Shown piece after piece: positions 42,801 to 55,800 of a stretch of 64,000 nt of DNA. Position 1 is the first letter of the stretch. Each line of letters starts with the position of its first letter. This DNA comes from Adiantum capillus-veneris (Eukaryota; Streptophyta; Polypodiopsida; Polypodiales; Pteridaceae): positions 151,700,140 to 151,764,139 of the forward strand of contig CM043955.1 of assembly GCA_014529385.2 (NCBI GenBank), in the 5' to 3' direction. The position numbers and the translations under genes are program-made. Under the pieces are notes generated by a model. That model did not search any database. It was not told where the DNA came from and saw only the letters and a program-made list of their open reading frames with translations.

Positions 42801-43789
42801 TTGTGCGGAGAAACATGTAAAGATGCCCCTGAGTCGATAATCCAATCACTCATAGCATGTCCATCCTCTGCAGTCAAGAAAACAGAATCAAGATTGCTTG
42901 TAAGGAAGATGTCACCAGCTACTATACCAGAATCACTGTCTGAACCAGATCCTGTGACATTCACCTCTTCAATCTTCACTGAACTCTTCTTTTCATCTTG
43001 CTCAGAACTCTTTGTTTTTCCTTTTTCTTGTTTCCACTTCGTACAGTCTCGCTTCATGTGACCCTTCTTGCCACAATGGTAGCATTCTATGTCATCCTTT
43101 GACTTCGAATCACGAGACTTACTTCGGTTTTGTGCCTTCTTACCCTTCTTCTCTTTAAACTGTTGTCTCCCTCGAACGACCAAAGCACTATTGCCTTTGC
43201 CTTTGTCAATGTTCTTCCTGTTCACTTCCTCTGTGAGCAAGCTGCCTTCTACATTGGCACTTGTAAGACCTTCTGGTGCGACAGAATTACTTAACGCTGT
43301 ACGAAAAGTATCCCAACTGTCTGGCAAAGTGATTAAGAGAAACATAGCCTTCACTGAATCTGGAAAGACTATCTCCTGTGCTGTTAACTGGCTGAAAATT
43401 GTGTGAAATTCATTCAGATGATTTGACATGGCTGTCCCTTCCTTCATCTTCAAATCCACCAATTTCTTGAGCCAGTAAATCTGAGAAGCAGCACTTTGTT
43501 TCTCGTACATACCACATAGCTTTTGCCATACGCCATACGCTGTAGTCTCTTCTGCTACGTTGAAGTAAACATTTTCTGCCAGTGTCAGCATGATTGTGGA
43601 CCAGCCTAACTCGTCAAGCTCTTCCCACTCATCTTCAGCCATACCTTCTGGTCTCTCCCCTTTGAGCTTCAGTGGCTTCACTTGTTTTTTCTGCACCAAA
43701 ACCTGTCAAATCTGCTTCTTCCAGAATGGAAAGTTTGTACCATCCAGCTTCTTTATGTTGTAAAGAGTCTCACTTTGAGAAGATGCCAT
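39824..43789 (-). pseudogene. Copia-C gag-pol polyprotein with four nonsense codons
   Basis: From ATG at 43789 one frame of 1,322 codons runs to 39,824. Order: gag with UBN2-type capsid (LYNIKKLDGTNF, MSNHLNEFHTIF), zinc knuckle CYHCGKKGHMKRDC, protease DSGASLHVSP, integrase (HRRLGYMSKRG ... FCEHCVYGKQ; FIDDYSRK; RTDNGGEY), reverse transcriptase (MDVKTAFLHGDLD, LYVDDMLIA intact) and RNase H (TTEAEYVAANEA, NPADLLTKGLP). Stops interrupt at about 43,701 (TGA after KKQI), 42,642, 41,967 and 41,061. The one at 41,967 falls on the third catalytic residue of the DDE integrase (GVA-stop-RMNRT). The second zinc His of integrase is Tyr (LGYMS). No frameshift is seen. Confidence 0.95.
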
Positions 43790-44838
43790 ATCTGCCAAAC
43801 TGTTTACTCCTGAGAAAAATCCGGCAGAGTTTCCCCTGTAAACTGGCCTCTGTACACAGTAAACAAGCTGTAATCAACAAGTTGAACACCTCTCCTCAGG
43901 AACTGTCAGTATTTTGAAAATTTTTGACAGAGTCTCCCCTGTAAACTGAGCTCTGGGAACCAAAAGATAGCTCAAAAAACAATCATAAATAGCTGACCAA
44001 TGACAAATCTAAAAAATCTCTGTAATATGCTGTCCTGTAAGCATACACTGTCTCCTCTCTGGGCGATGACAGAACCTGTATCTGTCTCAAGACTGAACCC
44101 TGAACAATGCCTCAACAGCCTGACGCATAAGATGCAATCCAGTGTCTACACAAAGTCATACATCCTAAGGGATAAAAGTCGCCGAAGAGGATGCGTGTAG
44201 AGGGGAACTCCAGCAACCTAATCCACCTCACACTGGGTAACCCAGCCCCCAGTGCTTGGCTTCAAAAAACCTCACACACGACCCTCTCAGATGGCTCAGC
44301 AAACTGCCCAGAACTAGCATACATCCTATAATAGACCAATCATTGTCCTATGACCGCTGCGGCGGTCTGTCTGCTAGCGTGACTCACAACTAGCAGACCC
44401 ACAATCACAGTACATCAATCTGCAATACGTGCCAGTGGTGTCAAGCCGTCGTATGGCCACACCTCCCCTGGAACCTGGCAAGCACAAGAAGTAGCAATGC
44501 AGACTGCAATATATATATCTGATGATATATATGTGTACCTGGTCTATAGATGATGCTCTGAAGACTAATAAGTGATGTATGTCGATGCCGATATTGATGT
44601 CGACCACCTCCTGCTTGCCAATCTACACAAGACGGATTTCTTTGCGGCTGAAATCTATCTTCTGCTGTAGTGCTCAGAACGAAATTCTGAGGGCATAAAC
44701 GGCTTCGAAAGGGGGTAAAACCGCAGGTCGCCTGCTGGAAATGCTCCCGGAACGCCGAGTGTGAATTTTCGAACTCCGGATCCAGAATCTGCCGGAAAAG
44801 TGCGCGCGCGCGATTGCGCAAAACCGCACTGAACCAAG
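43790..44838 (-). other. Copia-C 5' leader
   Basis: Leader of about 1.05 kb. Near gag it repeats a motif GGCAGAGTTTCCCCTGTAAACTG-like twice (about 43,825 and 43,928). It contains the twin hairpin at 44352-44398 and a 136-residue frame at 44,441-44,851 which is not similar to the Copia-B leader frame. A short AT microsatellite lies at about 44,510-44,530. Confidence 0.7.
44352..44398 (-). ncRNA. Conserved twin RNA hairpin in the Copia-C leader
   Basis: GACCGC pairs with GCGGTC (44352-44357, 44362-44367) across a 4-nt loop; GTCTGCTAG pairs with CTAGCAGAC (44369-44377, 44390-44398) around CGTGACTCACAA. Loops are as in Copia-B while the stems differ by paired changes. Confidence 0.6.
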
Positions 44839-44852
44839 GCTCTAATACCAAT
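44839..44852 (-). promoter_or_regulatory. Copia-C primer-binding site
   Basis: Minus strand TGGTATTAGAGC, one base off the usual TGGTATCAGAGC, lies just inside the 5' LTR. Confidence 0.85.
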
Positions 44853-46788
<1,936 letters not shown>

Positions 46789-47560
46789 TTACAGTTTGCT
46801 AAGAAGACAAGAGCTCCTCTTTCCTCCAAATTTATCTTGCTTTAGGTTCCATGCTTGAAGATGCTCCTCTTTGTGTTTTGAACCTTGGAACCATCTTTGG
46901 TACAGTAGATGATGTTTTGGGCACCCAAATTTGAATCGGCTTGTCCTTAAGCTGTGCTTTTGGTACCCAAATTTTCCTGACTCCTTGCATGCTACTTGTA
47001 GCATTTACTTGTCTATAGGATGGAGAAGATTGATTTCTTCATGGTTTGCTCTGCTGGTAACCTCCTTTCCATTCCTCTTTGCTCGATGCAATTGGAATAA
47101 TGAGTTGTCTGCCTTTAGGTGATAGCTTGAGCTGATTGGTATCCCAATCTGGTACTGCCTTGTATGTTAGCATCCATGAGATTCCAAGAATCATTGTTTC
47201 ATTCATGTGTTCATCTGGTAAGCATACAATCTGATGAGGGCATGAACATCCATGTAATATCACATTTAAGTTGACTACTCCCAGTGTCGGTGTTGGGTTC
47301 TTGTTGCATCATTTAATAGTCGATATTTTTGCTGTCAAAGATTGACTTGTTGCTTTCGTGTATATGGAATAACTGACTGCATTTACCCAAGCTCGTGTAT
47401 CAACCAATGCATTTGTGCTATGATTGTTTAGTTGTACTTTGATGCGAAGGTCCATTCCATCTAACCATTCATCATCTGTTGACACGGCATCTTTCTGTAA
47501 TACCCATAGTTGGTCATCTAGTTCCAGAGGGTTGATGGGAATAGGTATTTGTTGATTTAA
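46789..47560 (-). pseudogene. Second gypsy retropepsin-like fragment
   Basis: On the minus strand, VQLNNHSTNALVDTRAWVNA (about 47,380-47,440) resembles a retropepsin active site with Gly replaced by Arg (DTR for DTG). Further on, VCLPDEHMNETMILGISWML and YKAVPDWDTNQLKLSPKG match the C-terminal half of gypsy proteases (ILGMDWL ... IDW), in another frame. Proteases precede reverse transcriptase in intact gypsy elements, so this piece lies out of order and probably comes from a different element. The region 46,789-47,004 adds a Lys-rich segment with no domain. Confidence 0.5.
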
Positions 47561-47797
47561 TCCAGCATGTGCTTGTTCTATAATGGGAATATATTCGTCT
47601 TCATTTGCACAAAGGCGCAAATGTTGATATTTTTCTCTTCTATACAATTGGTTCCCAATAAGAGCATAGTCTCTTGCTTCAGTTTCAATTTCTCTTTGGC
47701 GGCGTTTACTCATATCCTCAGGAAATGTTTGGTTTGATAAGTAAGTAACTAGATAGTTACTCCACTTAGGAACAAGTGATATTCGGAAAAATGTCAT
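47561..47797 (-). pseudogene. Gypsy integrase zinc-domain N-terminus, second copy
   Basis: The frame encodes PKWSNYLVTYLSNQTFPEDM, RRQREIETEARDYALIGNQ, LYRREKYQHLRLCANEDEYI and EQAHAG, the segment that normally leads into the integrase HHCC finger of plant gypsy elements. It stops at the first His-Gly; the GGHF, WPT and CxxC parts are missing and unrelated sequence follows. Confidence 0.6.
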
Positions 47798-48645
47798 ACA
47801 AGGTATGGGTGCTTCTTTCTGGCATTGAGGACATTTTTTTTACAAATGAGTGAACATCACTCCTCATAGTTGGCCAAAATACTCCAAGTCTCAAGATCCG
47901 TTGCATAGTTTGGTCTTCCGCAAAGTAAATTCCTACTATGGTAATAGGTGCTTGACTTAGGTATTGGGTTTTCTCCTAAGGATTAATGCACAAAAGAGAT
48001 ATTCCATCTCGATTTTCTTTTGTATAGCCTTCTAGGTAGTAATTGATACATAGCCAATTGCTCAATTAATTTAGTTGTAATAGAAAGTGGTATTTGCAAA
48101 TCCACTTGAGCTATGGTCATCAATGATACCATATTTTTTGACCATCGGGTTATCATTTCCACGGAGAACAGATATGCATCTGGTAGACCATCGTCTACTC
48201 CCTTTGGTGGTTCTCCTAAAACAATCCTTGACAAATGATCTGCTCTTTGATGAGTGGTGTCCTTTTTCACAACTACAGGGAAATCAAATTCCAAAAGAAT
48301 AATGAACCATCTCACTATTCTTCCTGTGTTGCATGCCTTGTTGACCAAGTACATTAAGGCTTGGTGGTCCACAAAGAACACAACTTTGTTAGCCAATAGG
48401 TAATGTCTATACGTTTTTACGGCATAGATCATTCCTAATCCTTCCCTTTTGGTGGTTGTGTAGCTTTTATTTGCCATATCCAACTGTCTACTAGAATAAG
48501 AAATAGGAAAATCAATTTTCCCATCTCCTGGTTGAGCTAGGATACACCCAATGGAAAACTTGGAAGCATCTACATGTATGTGGAATATCTTATTCCAATC
48601 TGGTGCTTCCAATATTGGACATGCATGTGTACGTGGGTTTTGCAA
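47798..48645 (-). pseudogene. Gypsy-C RNase H and integrase zinc finger
   Basis: The 220-residue frame from 48645 is RNase H: FHIHVDASKFSIGCILAQ, TTTKREGLGMIYAVKTYRHY, FFVDHQALMYLVN and HQRADHLSR supply the four acidic residues. After a stop at 47,983 a second frame shows AEDQTMQRILRLGVFWPTMR, HSFVKK and PQCQKEA (about 47,800-47,930), the second half of an integrase zinc finger. RNase H here looks intact in its motifs but is cut off from RT by a frameshift. Confidence 0.8.
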
Positions 48646-49520
48646 TTATAGCATACACATAAATGAATCGTCTATAATATCCAGAATGTCCCATGAAAGT
48701 TTGAACCCCTTTGACTCTTTTCGGTCCAGGCAAATCAGCAATAACGCGAATTTTATCCATATCAGTATTAGCTATGCCATTTTTAGAAACTATATGTCCA
48801 AGAATTTTTCCTTGTCTACCCATAAATGTGCACTTTTCAAGATTTAAGCAAATCCTATAAAGTCTACCTTTTTCGAATACCTTTCTGAGGTGTTCAAAAT
48901 GATCAGCCCGGATTGATGAATGTACACATAGATCATCCATATATACTTCCAAGAAATTCCAAAGGTATTCCTTAAAAGCATGGCTCATCAATCTTTGAAA
49001 GGTGGCAGGAGCATTAGTTAACCCAAAAGGCATAACCCGATAGGAAAAAGTACCCATTTAGTTGCAAAAGAAATTTTATGCTAATCTTTGGAGTCAACCA
49101 AAAGTTGATTGTATCTCGAAAAGCCATCTAAAAAGCTGTAAGATTATTTTTCTACAAATCGTTCTAAAACATGTTTAGTGATTGGAAGAGGAAAGTTGTT
49201 TCTAATGGTAGCTGCATTCACTTTCTTGAGATTGACACACACTCTTAATTTTCCATTTTTCTTGGGTACTACCACAATGGGAGACACCCAATTTGTGTGT
49301 TCAATTTCAAAAATGAATTCGGCTTACTTTAGCTTTTTGATCTCTTCTTTGATCTTTCTAGAAAATGTTTCATTATAAGTGTATGGCCTTTGTCTACTTG
49401 GTTTTGCATCATCTCTCATAGGTATGATATGTTGACAGATTTTTGGATCAACACCCTTGAGATCATTATAAGACCAAGCAAAGATATCTCGGTATTCTTT
49501 CAGTAAGCTTAACAAAAGCT
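48590..49520 (-). pseudogene. Gypsy-C reverse transcriptase
   Basis: Two frames cover RT. The N-terminal part, 49,324-49,515, has LLKEYRDIFAWSYNDLKGVD and RQRPYTYNETFSRKIKEEI, the entry to gypsy RT. The C-terminal part from 49057 has GTFSYRVMPFGLTNAPATFQ, the active site VYMDDLCVHS and LGHIVSKNGI followed by the connection GHSGYYRRFI. Between 49,058 and 49,323 the sequence is gypsy-like but has stops (near 49,080 and 49,140). The catalytic YMDD is preserved. Confidence 0.85.
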
Positions 49521-50656
49521 CTTCTTCTTATTCCTTCAAGTCGTTTGCAATGTAGGTAGGTCTAGGCTCTTCTCCTGGTTCGGCCAGATCTATCTTTTTT
49601 GCGTTTTCAAGTCCTTTGTAGGACTCGCCCTATTTTTGTAGTTTGCTGACAGGTTGTTCAACTATGATTTTTTGTTCCTAGAGAGTATATTTTTGTAATG
49701 GGATGGAACACTCATTACATCTTTAACCTTCCTCCTCAGTGGTTTCCATTTCAGTTGCATATATCTCCTTTAGAGATTTCTTCAGCTCTTGATAATTCTT
49801 TCTTCGTTCAACTCGTGTCATGGTTGAATCCTTGTCTTGGTATTTAGGTTTTTCTTGAGTTTCCTTTCTTGTTTTTCTCAAAGTTTTCAATATTTCCTGC
49901 TTTTGTTTAAAGGATATCTACCAGATTTTGTCTTTGACACGATTATGTGCATCTATCGGCATCAGAAAGTGTGTTCTACTAGAGACTAATGGCATTGGTC
50001 TAGATTTCAAGTTTCTCGTGTCTCTTTTTCTTCTGTACCATTTCTATCTTCTAGGTTTTTGGTTTGGAAAGTCAAAAAACTTTTCCTCCCCTCCTTTCAT
50101 GAGTAGTTTATCTCTCACATGTTCTTTTTCCGACCCTGAATCATTTGAGGTATCTGAATCTTCTTCTAACTCATCTGTTGCATCATAGTAGAGGTCTGCC
50201 AAAGACTTGTTGAGCCTTCATCAAGTACTTGGATTCTTGAATTTCGTCTTCAATGTGAAGGGTTGAGATCATTTGTATGGGAATTATGTCATAGCCATCC
50301 TCATTGCAAAATTGAGTAGGCATAGATGTATTTACACATACATCCATTGTTGCTAGAATTTGAGTCCACTGAAATGGCTCAAACAAATGTTTCGAAAAGG
50401 GTTCAGGTACATAGGCTTCATCTATGTAATCCCTTTCTAAGACATTGTTCTTGTTTTAAGCTCCCGTTTTCTGAGGCTCCGCACATCCAAATAGGTGTGT
50501 CTTTGTTCAACCAAGATGGAAGCTTAGTTTCAGCCGAAGAGGCTGAGTCAAATTCTTGTATGGGCGTTTTCATGACATCTCGATAAGTGTGATCGTTTAG
50601 ATTAACCCTTGTTATTGCTTCAAGTACAGATAATTGTTTTCGCAATCCTGGAGAAG
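49521..50656 (-). pseudogene. Gypsy-C linker between protease and RT
   Basis: Short, broken frames (for example 50,183-50,386 and 50,418-50,645) encode an acidic, Ser-rich linker with no recognised domain. This distance between protease and RT is long for a gypsy element, although some plant lineages have such spacers. Confidence 0.4.
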
Positions 50657-51169
50657 TTATACTTGTCGCATGAAAGGTCTTCCCAAGATGATTTTGTAAT
50701 TGAGTTTCTTTCCAAAGTCCACTATTGCAAAAGTGTGCTGATAATCAATCCCACAGAAATTAACTATCACCCTTTCAAGTAGTCCTAAGGGTCTTTCAAT
50801 GTGTCCATCAGTCAATTGCAATTTCATTTGAGTTTGTCTAATGGTTGGTTGTCCCCATGATTCCCATACCGCTTTCGTGGCTATGGCTATGCCTTCCCTA
50901 CTATCAGGTATTGTCATGGTTTCTTCATCATTATATCTCACCGAAAGGGTTGTGTTTCCTTCTTCCCCTTCGTAGTATTCTCTGACTTTGTTCATTGGAA
51001 CAGATCTAATCTCTTTGTTATCCAATTCGTGTTTCAATTTTCCCAAATTTTTTACGATTAGGCCTATTATCCCCACCTTCTCTAGAGTTTTCTGTAGATC
51101 ATTCCATAAATATGGTCTAATTTTTAATAGTTCTCCTAAAGTAAGAGTGCATTGAATGGGTGTAGACAT
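50657..51169 (-). pseudogene. Gypsy-C retropepsin
   Basis: The 170-residue frame contains a Tat/Athila-like protease: PDSREGIAIATKAVWESWGQ holds the active-site Asp-Ser but with Arg in place of Gly; QLTDGHIERPLGLLERVIVN and TFAIVDFGKKL follow, and it ends ILGRPFMRQ, the conserved C-terminal motif. This enzyme processes Gag-Pol. The Gly to Arg change suggests an inactive copy. Confidence 0.7.
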
Positions 51170-51976
51170 GATTGAATGGATGTTGTCTACCTCTATGGTA
51201 TGTTCTGCTCTTTTATTTGAGTGGTTCTACACACTATGGATTCATCTTCGTTATCTCCCAAGTAAGAGGGTAGCGTTTTCAAAGTCAATGGTCTAGACAT
51301 TCCTGAAGCTTTAGATCCACAATCCCCATACAAGGATTGTACATCTATATCCATATTAGGAGGTAGATTGTCTAAGAAAACTTCCTCTATAGGAGCTGAC
51401 TTCAAAGTTAGGCTCCCATCATTCATCTCTCTAATTTTTTTCCATAAGTGTCCTAGCTAGTCTTCTTCTAAGAATGGAGGCATCTGCACTGTCATGCACT
51501 ATGAGTTTCGGCTCTTTATTTCAAGGTGGGGTTCTACCACCACTGGTTCCTGCCACAAGCTCCTCAGGTTTTGCCATACTCTTGAGCTTGGGTTTTTGTT
51601 TTTCTAGTATTTCTTGAGTAATTATTACCAAATTTTGATAAGCTTCAAGCTTAGCTACTTCCATATCTGGAGAAGAATAGCTTTTCCATTTGTTTTCCAT
51701 GTTTTGTCCTACTTTAAGTCCCGCTTGGTAAGCTTCCAAGGCTGCATTGATTGGCTCAAAAATTTTGTCTACCAAAATTCTCCAGATTTCACTATGGTTT
51801 CCTTGATTTCACTTCCAGTTTATTTCACTTTTTCCTGAAATAGTTTCTTGGATTTCTCCTTGATTTCAGTCCTTTGTTTTTGTTTTCTCATCTCATACCT
51901 TTTGCTTCTGCTTCTTTTGGTCTTTTGAGAGAAAATTTAAGTAATCATTAGAGGAGTTACGTTTCTTTTTATTAGT
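51170..51976 (-). pseudogene. Gypsy-C gag-protease spacer
   Basis: Two open pieces (51,193-51,426 and 51,521-51,775) separated by frame changes. The second contains EPINAALEAYQAGLKVGQNM and a run rich in Lys and Glu. No domain is recognised. Confidence 0.4.
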
Positions 51977-52604
51977 TTAGGCTCTGGTGATTACCTTGAT
52001 TGGAACAATAGCTTCACTCTCAGATGAGCTACTAGGTATCACTTGGACTATGTTCACTATTGTTTTATTCTTGTTTAAATGATTTTTTTGACAATCTTCA
52101 CGGAAGTATCCTCCCTTTTTGCAACATTGTATGCAAAACGCTTCAACTAGCTTAAGGTTCTTCTCAGGCTCTAGCACTCATTTTTCCATTGATCATCTGC
52201 ACCACAATTATGACAGTTTCTAGATCTTGGCTTAATCATGGGTCTTACCATCAAAGGTCTAAAACCTTGATTAGCTACGTAGTACATTGGTGCAAGCTCT
52301 GGTGTAGTATAAGTCACAGGTTCTTCCACTGGTGGTGGATGTGAATTATACCAATCTCCTTCTACCATTACTGTAGATGGACTAGGCTCAGCATAGGGAG
52401 TAATAGGCACTAGTGCTTGTTCATCTATGACTCCTTGTAAATGCATGCACTTTACAGGCACTACATTATGTCCACGATATGGAGCTTGTTGACCCAACAC
52501 GGGTTGAGGTCTTTCCATACCCATCGGTGGTCGTTGAGCTGGGGCCATATTAGGCTGATATATGTACATGGATTGTCCTTGTGGCCTCATAAGCACGTAT
52601 TGAA
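51977..52604 (-). pseudogene. Gypsy-C gag C-terminus with two degenerate zinc knuckles
   Basis: The upstream frame (52,171-52,596) is Pro/Gln/Tyr-rich (for example MAPAQRPPMGMERPQ) and ends with CHNCGADDQWKNEC, a CX2CX4HX4C knuckle with Gln instead of His. The next frame (51,977-52,177) has CIQCCKKGGYFREDC, a second knuckle with an extra residue and Tyr at the His position. Copia-B2 inserted at 52,609, splitting gag; the other part continues from 58,162. Confidence 0.7.
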
Positions 52605-52609
52605 CATTC
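52605..52609. repeat. Target-site duplication CATTC, left copy (Copia-B2)
   Basis: CATTC here and at 58162-58166 flanks Copia-B2 exactly. Confidence 0.95.
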
Positions 52610-52801
52610 TGAAGGAGTACGAGCGGAAGTGCGACACGAGAGAGAGTGCAAGAAGAAGAGTACGACGATATGGTGAACTCGCTCTACTGTAATGTGTAGA
52701 GCATAGTGAGTTCTTATTAGGTTTTTACAAAAGAATATGTGTACATACCTGGCGGCCCGCCCACTTACCTGGGCGACCACATTGGGCTTTATACCCCAAC
52801 A
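52610..52801 (-). repeat. Copia-B2 3' LTR
   Basis: Minus strand TGTTGGGGTATAAAGCCC ... CGTACTCCTTCA. Includes CAGGTAAGT (52763-52771 on the plus strand, reverse). The polypurine tract AAGTGGGAGGT lies at 52802-52815. Confidence 0.93.
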
Positions 52802-52890
52802 ACCTCCCACTTAAAGTCCAATGTGGTACTTTAAGTGTGAGAGAAGCTACTATACAATCTAATATACAAGAGATGTAGAGAAGTGATGTA

Positions 52891-55800
52891 CTACCCTACA
52901 CCTAACTGCTTGCGAAAATGCGCAAAGCTCTCTGAGGGAAGTCCTTTTGTAAGTAGATCAGTAGGATTTTCTGTGGTGTGAACTTTGACAAGCTGAAGTT
53001 GCTTATCCTCGAGCATTTCCCTGATGAAATGATACTTCACATCCACATGCTTTGTCTTTGAGTGGTAAACTGGATTGCGAGCCAATTGTATAGCACTTTG
53101 ACTATCACAATATAACACAGGCATCTCTTCTTTGATTCCCAAATTTGTTACTAGTAGATTAAGCCAAATTGATTCTTTGCATGCCTCTGATGCTGCAACA
53201 TATTCAGCCTCTGTAGTAGACTGAGTAACACAATCTTGTAATCTAGAACGCCATGATACTGCTCCACCAGCCAATGTAAAGACATACCCTGATGTAGACC
53301 TTCGGTTGTCTAAGTCACCTGCATAATCTGAGTCTGTAAAACCCTTTACACTTAGCTCCTGACTCCCATAGCATATACGCATACTCTTTGTAGCTTTCAG
53401 GTATCTCAATATTCCTTTCACTGCCTCCCAATGTTTCTTGCCTGGGTTTGACATGTATCGACTTACTACTCCCACTGCAAATGCAATGTCTGGGCGAGTA
53501 GCAATCATTGCATACATCAAACTACCCACTGCAGACGCATATGGAATCTTATCCATTTCAGCCTGTTCTGCCTCAGACACAGGACAATCTTGTTTGCTAA
53601 GTTTCACATATGGTGGCAATGGAACACTCAATGCCTTTCCCTTGTCCATATTGAAACGTTGCAAAACCTTGTCAATATACTCTGTTTGAGATAACCAAAT
53701 CAACTTCTTTGATCTCTCTCTCTCAATGCGAATACCAAGTATATGACTTGCCTCACCCATGTCTTTCATGTCAAACGATTTTGCCATCTTTGACTTCAAA
53801 GCTAAAATTTCTTCCAAGTGCTTGCCAGCAATCAACATGTCATCCACATACAAAATAAGGATCAACCAACTACCATCCTTAGCCTTCTTTGTACATAGAC
53901 ATTGATCAAACTCACTACGTTTGTAGCCTTGAGAAAGCATAAACTTGTGGAATTTATGGTACCATGCCCTCGGTGATTGTTTTAAGCCATAAAGACTCTT
54001 TAACAACTGGCATACCCAATCTTCCTTGCCTTTCTCAACAAACCCTTCTGGCTGTTGCATGTAAATTTCCACATCTAAATCACCATGCAAGAACGCTGTC
54101 TTGACATCCATTTGGTGCAACACCAAATCTAATATGGCAACCAATGCAAGAAAGCATCTCAATGTAGTCATCTTGACCACCGGAGAGAAGATTTCATCAA
54201 AGTCAATGCCTTGTTCTTGCTTAAAGCCCTTGGCAACAAGCCTTGCTTTGTACTTTGGCTGACTATCATGAGCGGTGATCTTATACCTGTAAACCCATTT
54301 ACAGGGTGGAGCCTTTTTGCCCCGTGGTAATTTAACTAGCTTCCATGTCTGGTTTTCATGCAGAGCTGTCATCTCTGAATGCATGGCCAATTGCCAATTC
54401 CCGGAGTCCTTCATTTGCACTGCTTCCTTGTAACATGAAGGCTCATTGCAATCAGTCAACATGACATAGTTCATAGATGGAACAAACCTATCAGGAGGTC
54501 GCGTGACACGTCCAGATCTACGCACAATAGGTGGCTCAGGCTCAGCCACAACCTGTGGTTCCACTCTATGCTGTCCTTGCTCCTCTTGAGCCCTGACATT
54601 TTGTCTTGCACGTGCAGGTCCATCTTCTTGGAAGACAACTCTTCTAATCTCCTCAACCCTCTCTGGTTTAGAATGATATTTGGATTCATTAAAGTGAACA
54701 TCATTGCTGCGGACAACCTTTCTGGATTCGGGATCCCAAAGTCTGTACCCCATCTCACCAGAATTACCATAGCCTAGAAAGATGCACTTTCTACTCTTTG
54801 GCTCAAGTTTGTTCCTAAATTCCTTTGGAACGTGAGTATATGCCTCACAGCCAAAGACTCTAAGATGCTTGTATGAGGGCATTTTGCCTGCTCATACCAT
54901 CTCTGGCACTAAATCCTTCTGCAAAACCTTGCTAGGAGATCTATTTACAAGATGAACAGTTGTTGATACAACTTCAGCCCAAAACCCATTTGGCAGCTAT
55001 GCATTAGACAACATACTTCTGACCTTCTCTTGTATGGTCCTATTCATCCTCTCAGCAACACCATTTTGAGGAGGATTGTAAGGAGAAGTAAGTTCACGTT
55101 TTATACCTTTTGAATCACAAAAGTCCTGAAAGGCCTTTGAAACATACTCTCCACCATTGTCAGTGCGTAAGCATTTAAGCTTCTTGCCACTCTGATTCTC
55201 CACAAGTGTCACAAAAGTTTTGAAAACACTAAACGCTTCATCCTTGTGCTTGAGAAAGTAAACCCATACTTTCCTCGAGTAATCATCTATAAATGTCATA
55301 AAGTAAGAAGCTCCCCCTAGAGATAGGTTAGGCATAGGTCCACACAAATCACTATGAACAAGTGCCAACTGTGTATCTCTTCTACTGCTTCTATGCTTAT
55401 GTGGCTGCTGTGTTTGCTTACCATACAGACAATGTTCATAGAATTCAAAATCATTAAATGAAAAGCCAGGCAAATAACCAGAACGAGACAAGATTTCCAT
55501 TCCCTTCTTGGACATATGTCCTAACCGGCTATGCCACAAAGAAACGTTCGGCTGCTCGGTTACATTGATTACATTTTTAGAGACATTTGATACATAAATC
55601 ATGTAAAGTCCTCCAGACTTTACTCCATGTGCTACTGTCATAGAACCCTTGGATATCTTCCACATGTTCTGTCCAAAAGTGGTGACGTAGCCACCATCAT
55701 CAAGTAAACCTATGCTGATGAAGCTCTTTGTAATTGCGGGAACATGTCTCACATTCTTCAACGTGAAAGAAGAGCCATTCTGAAACTTCAATTGAGAATC

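Noticed and set aside
39824-43789. Idea that the in-frame stops in copia gag-pol are removed by U-to-C RNA editing, as in fern organelles
   Set aside because: Such editing would give Arg or Gln, whereas the expected residues are Trp, Glu or Leu at several of the stops; and the elements are nuclear.
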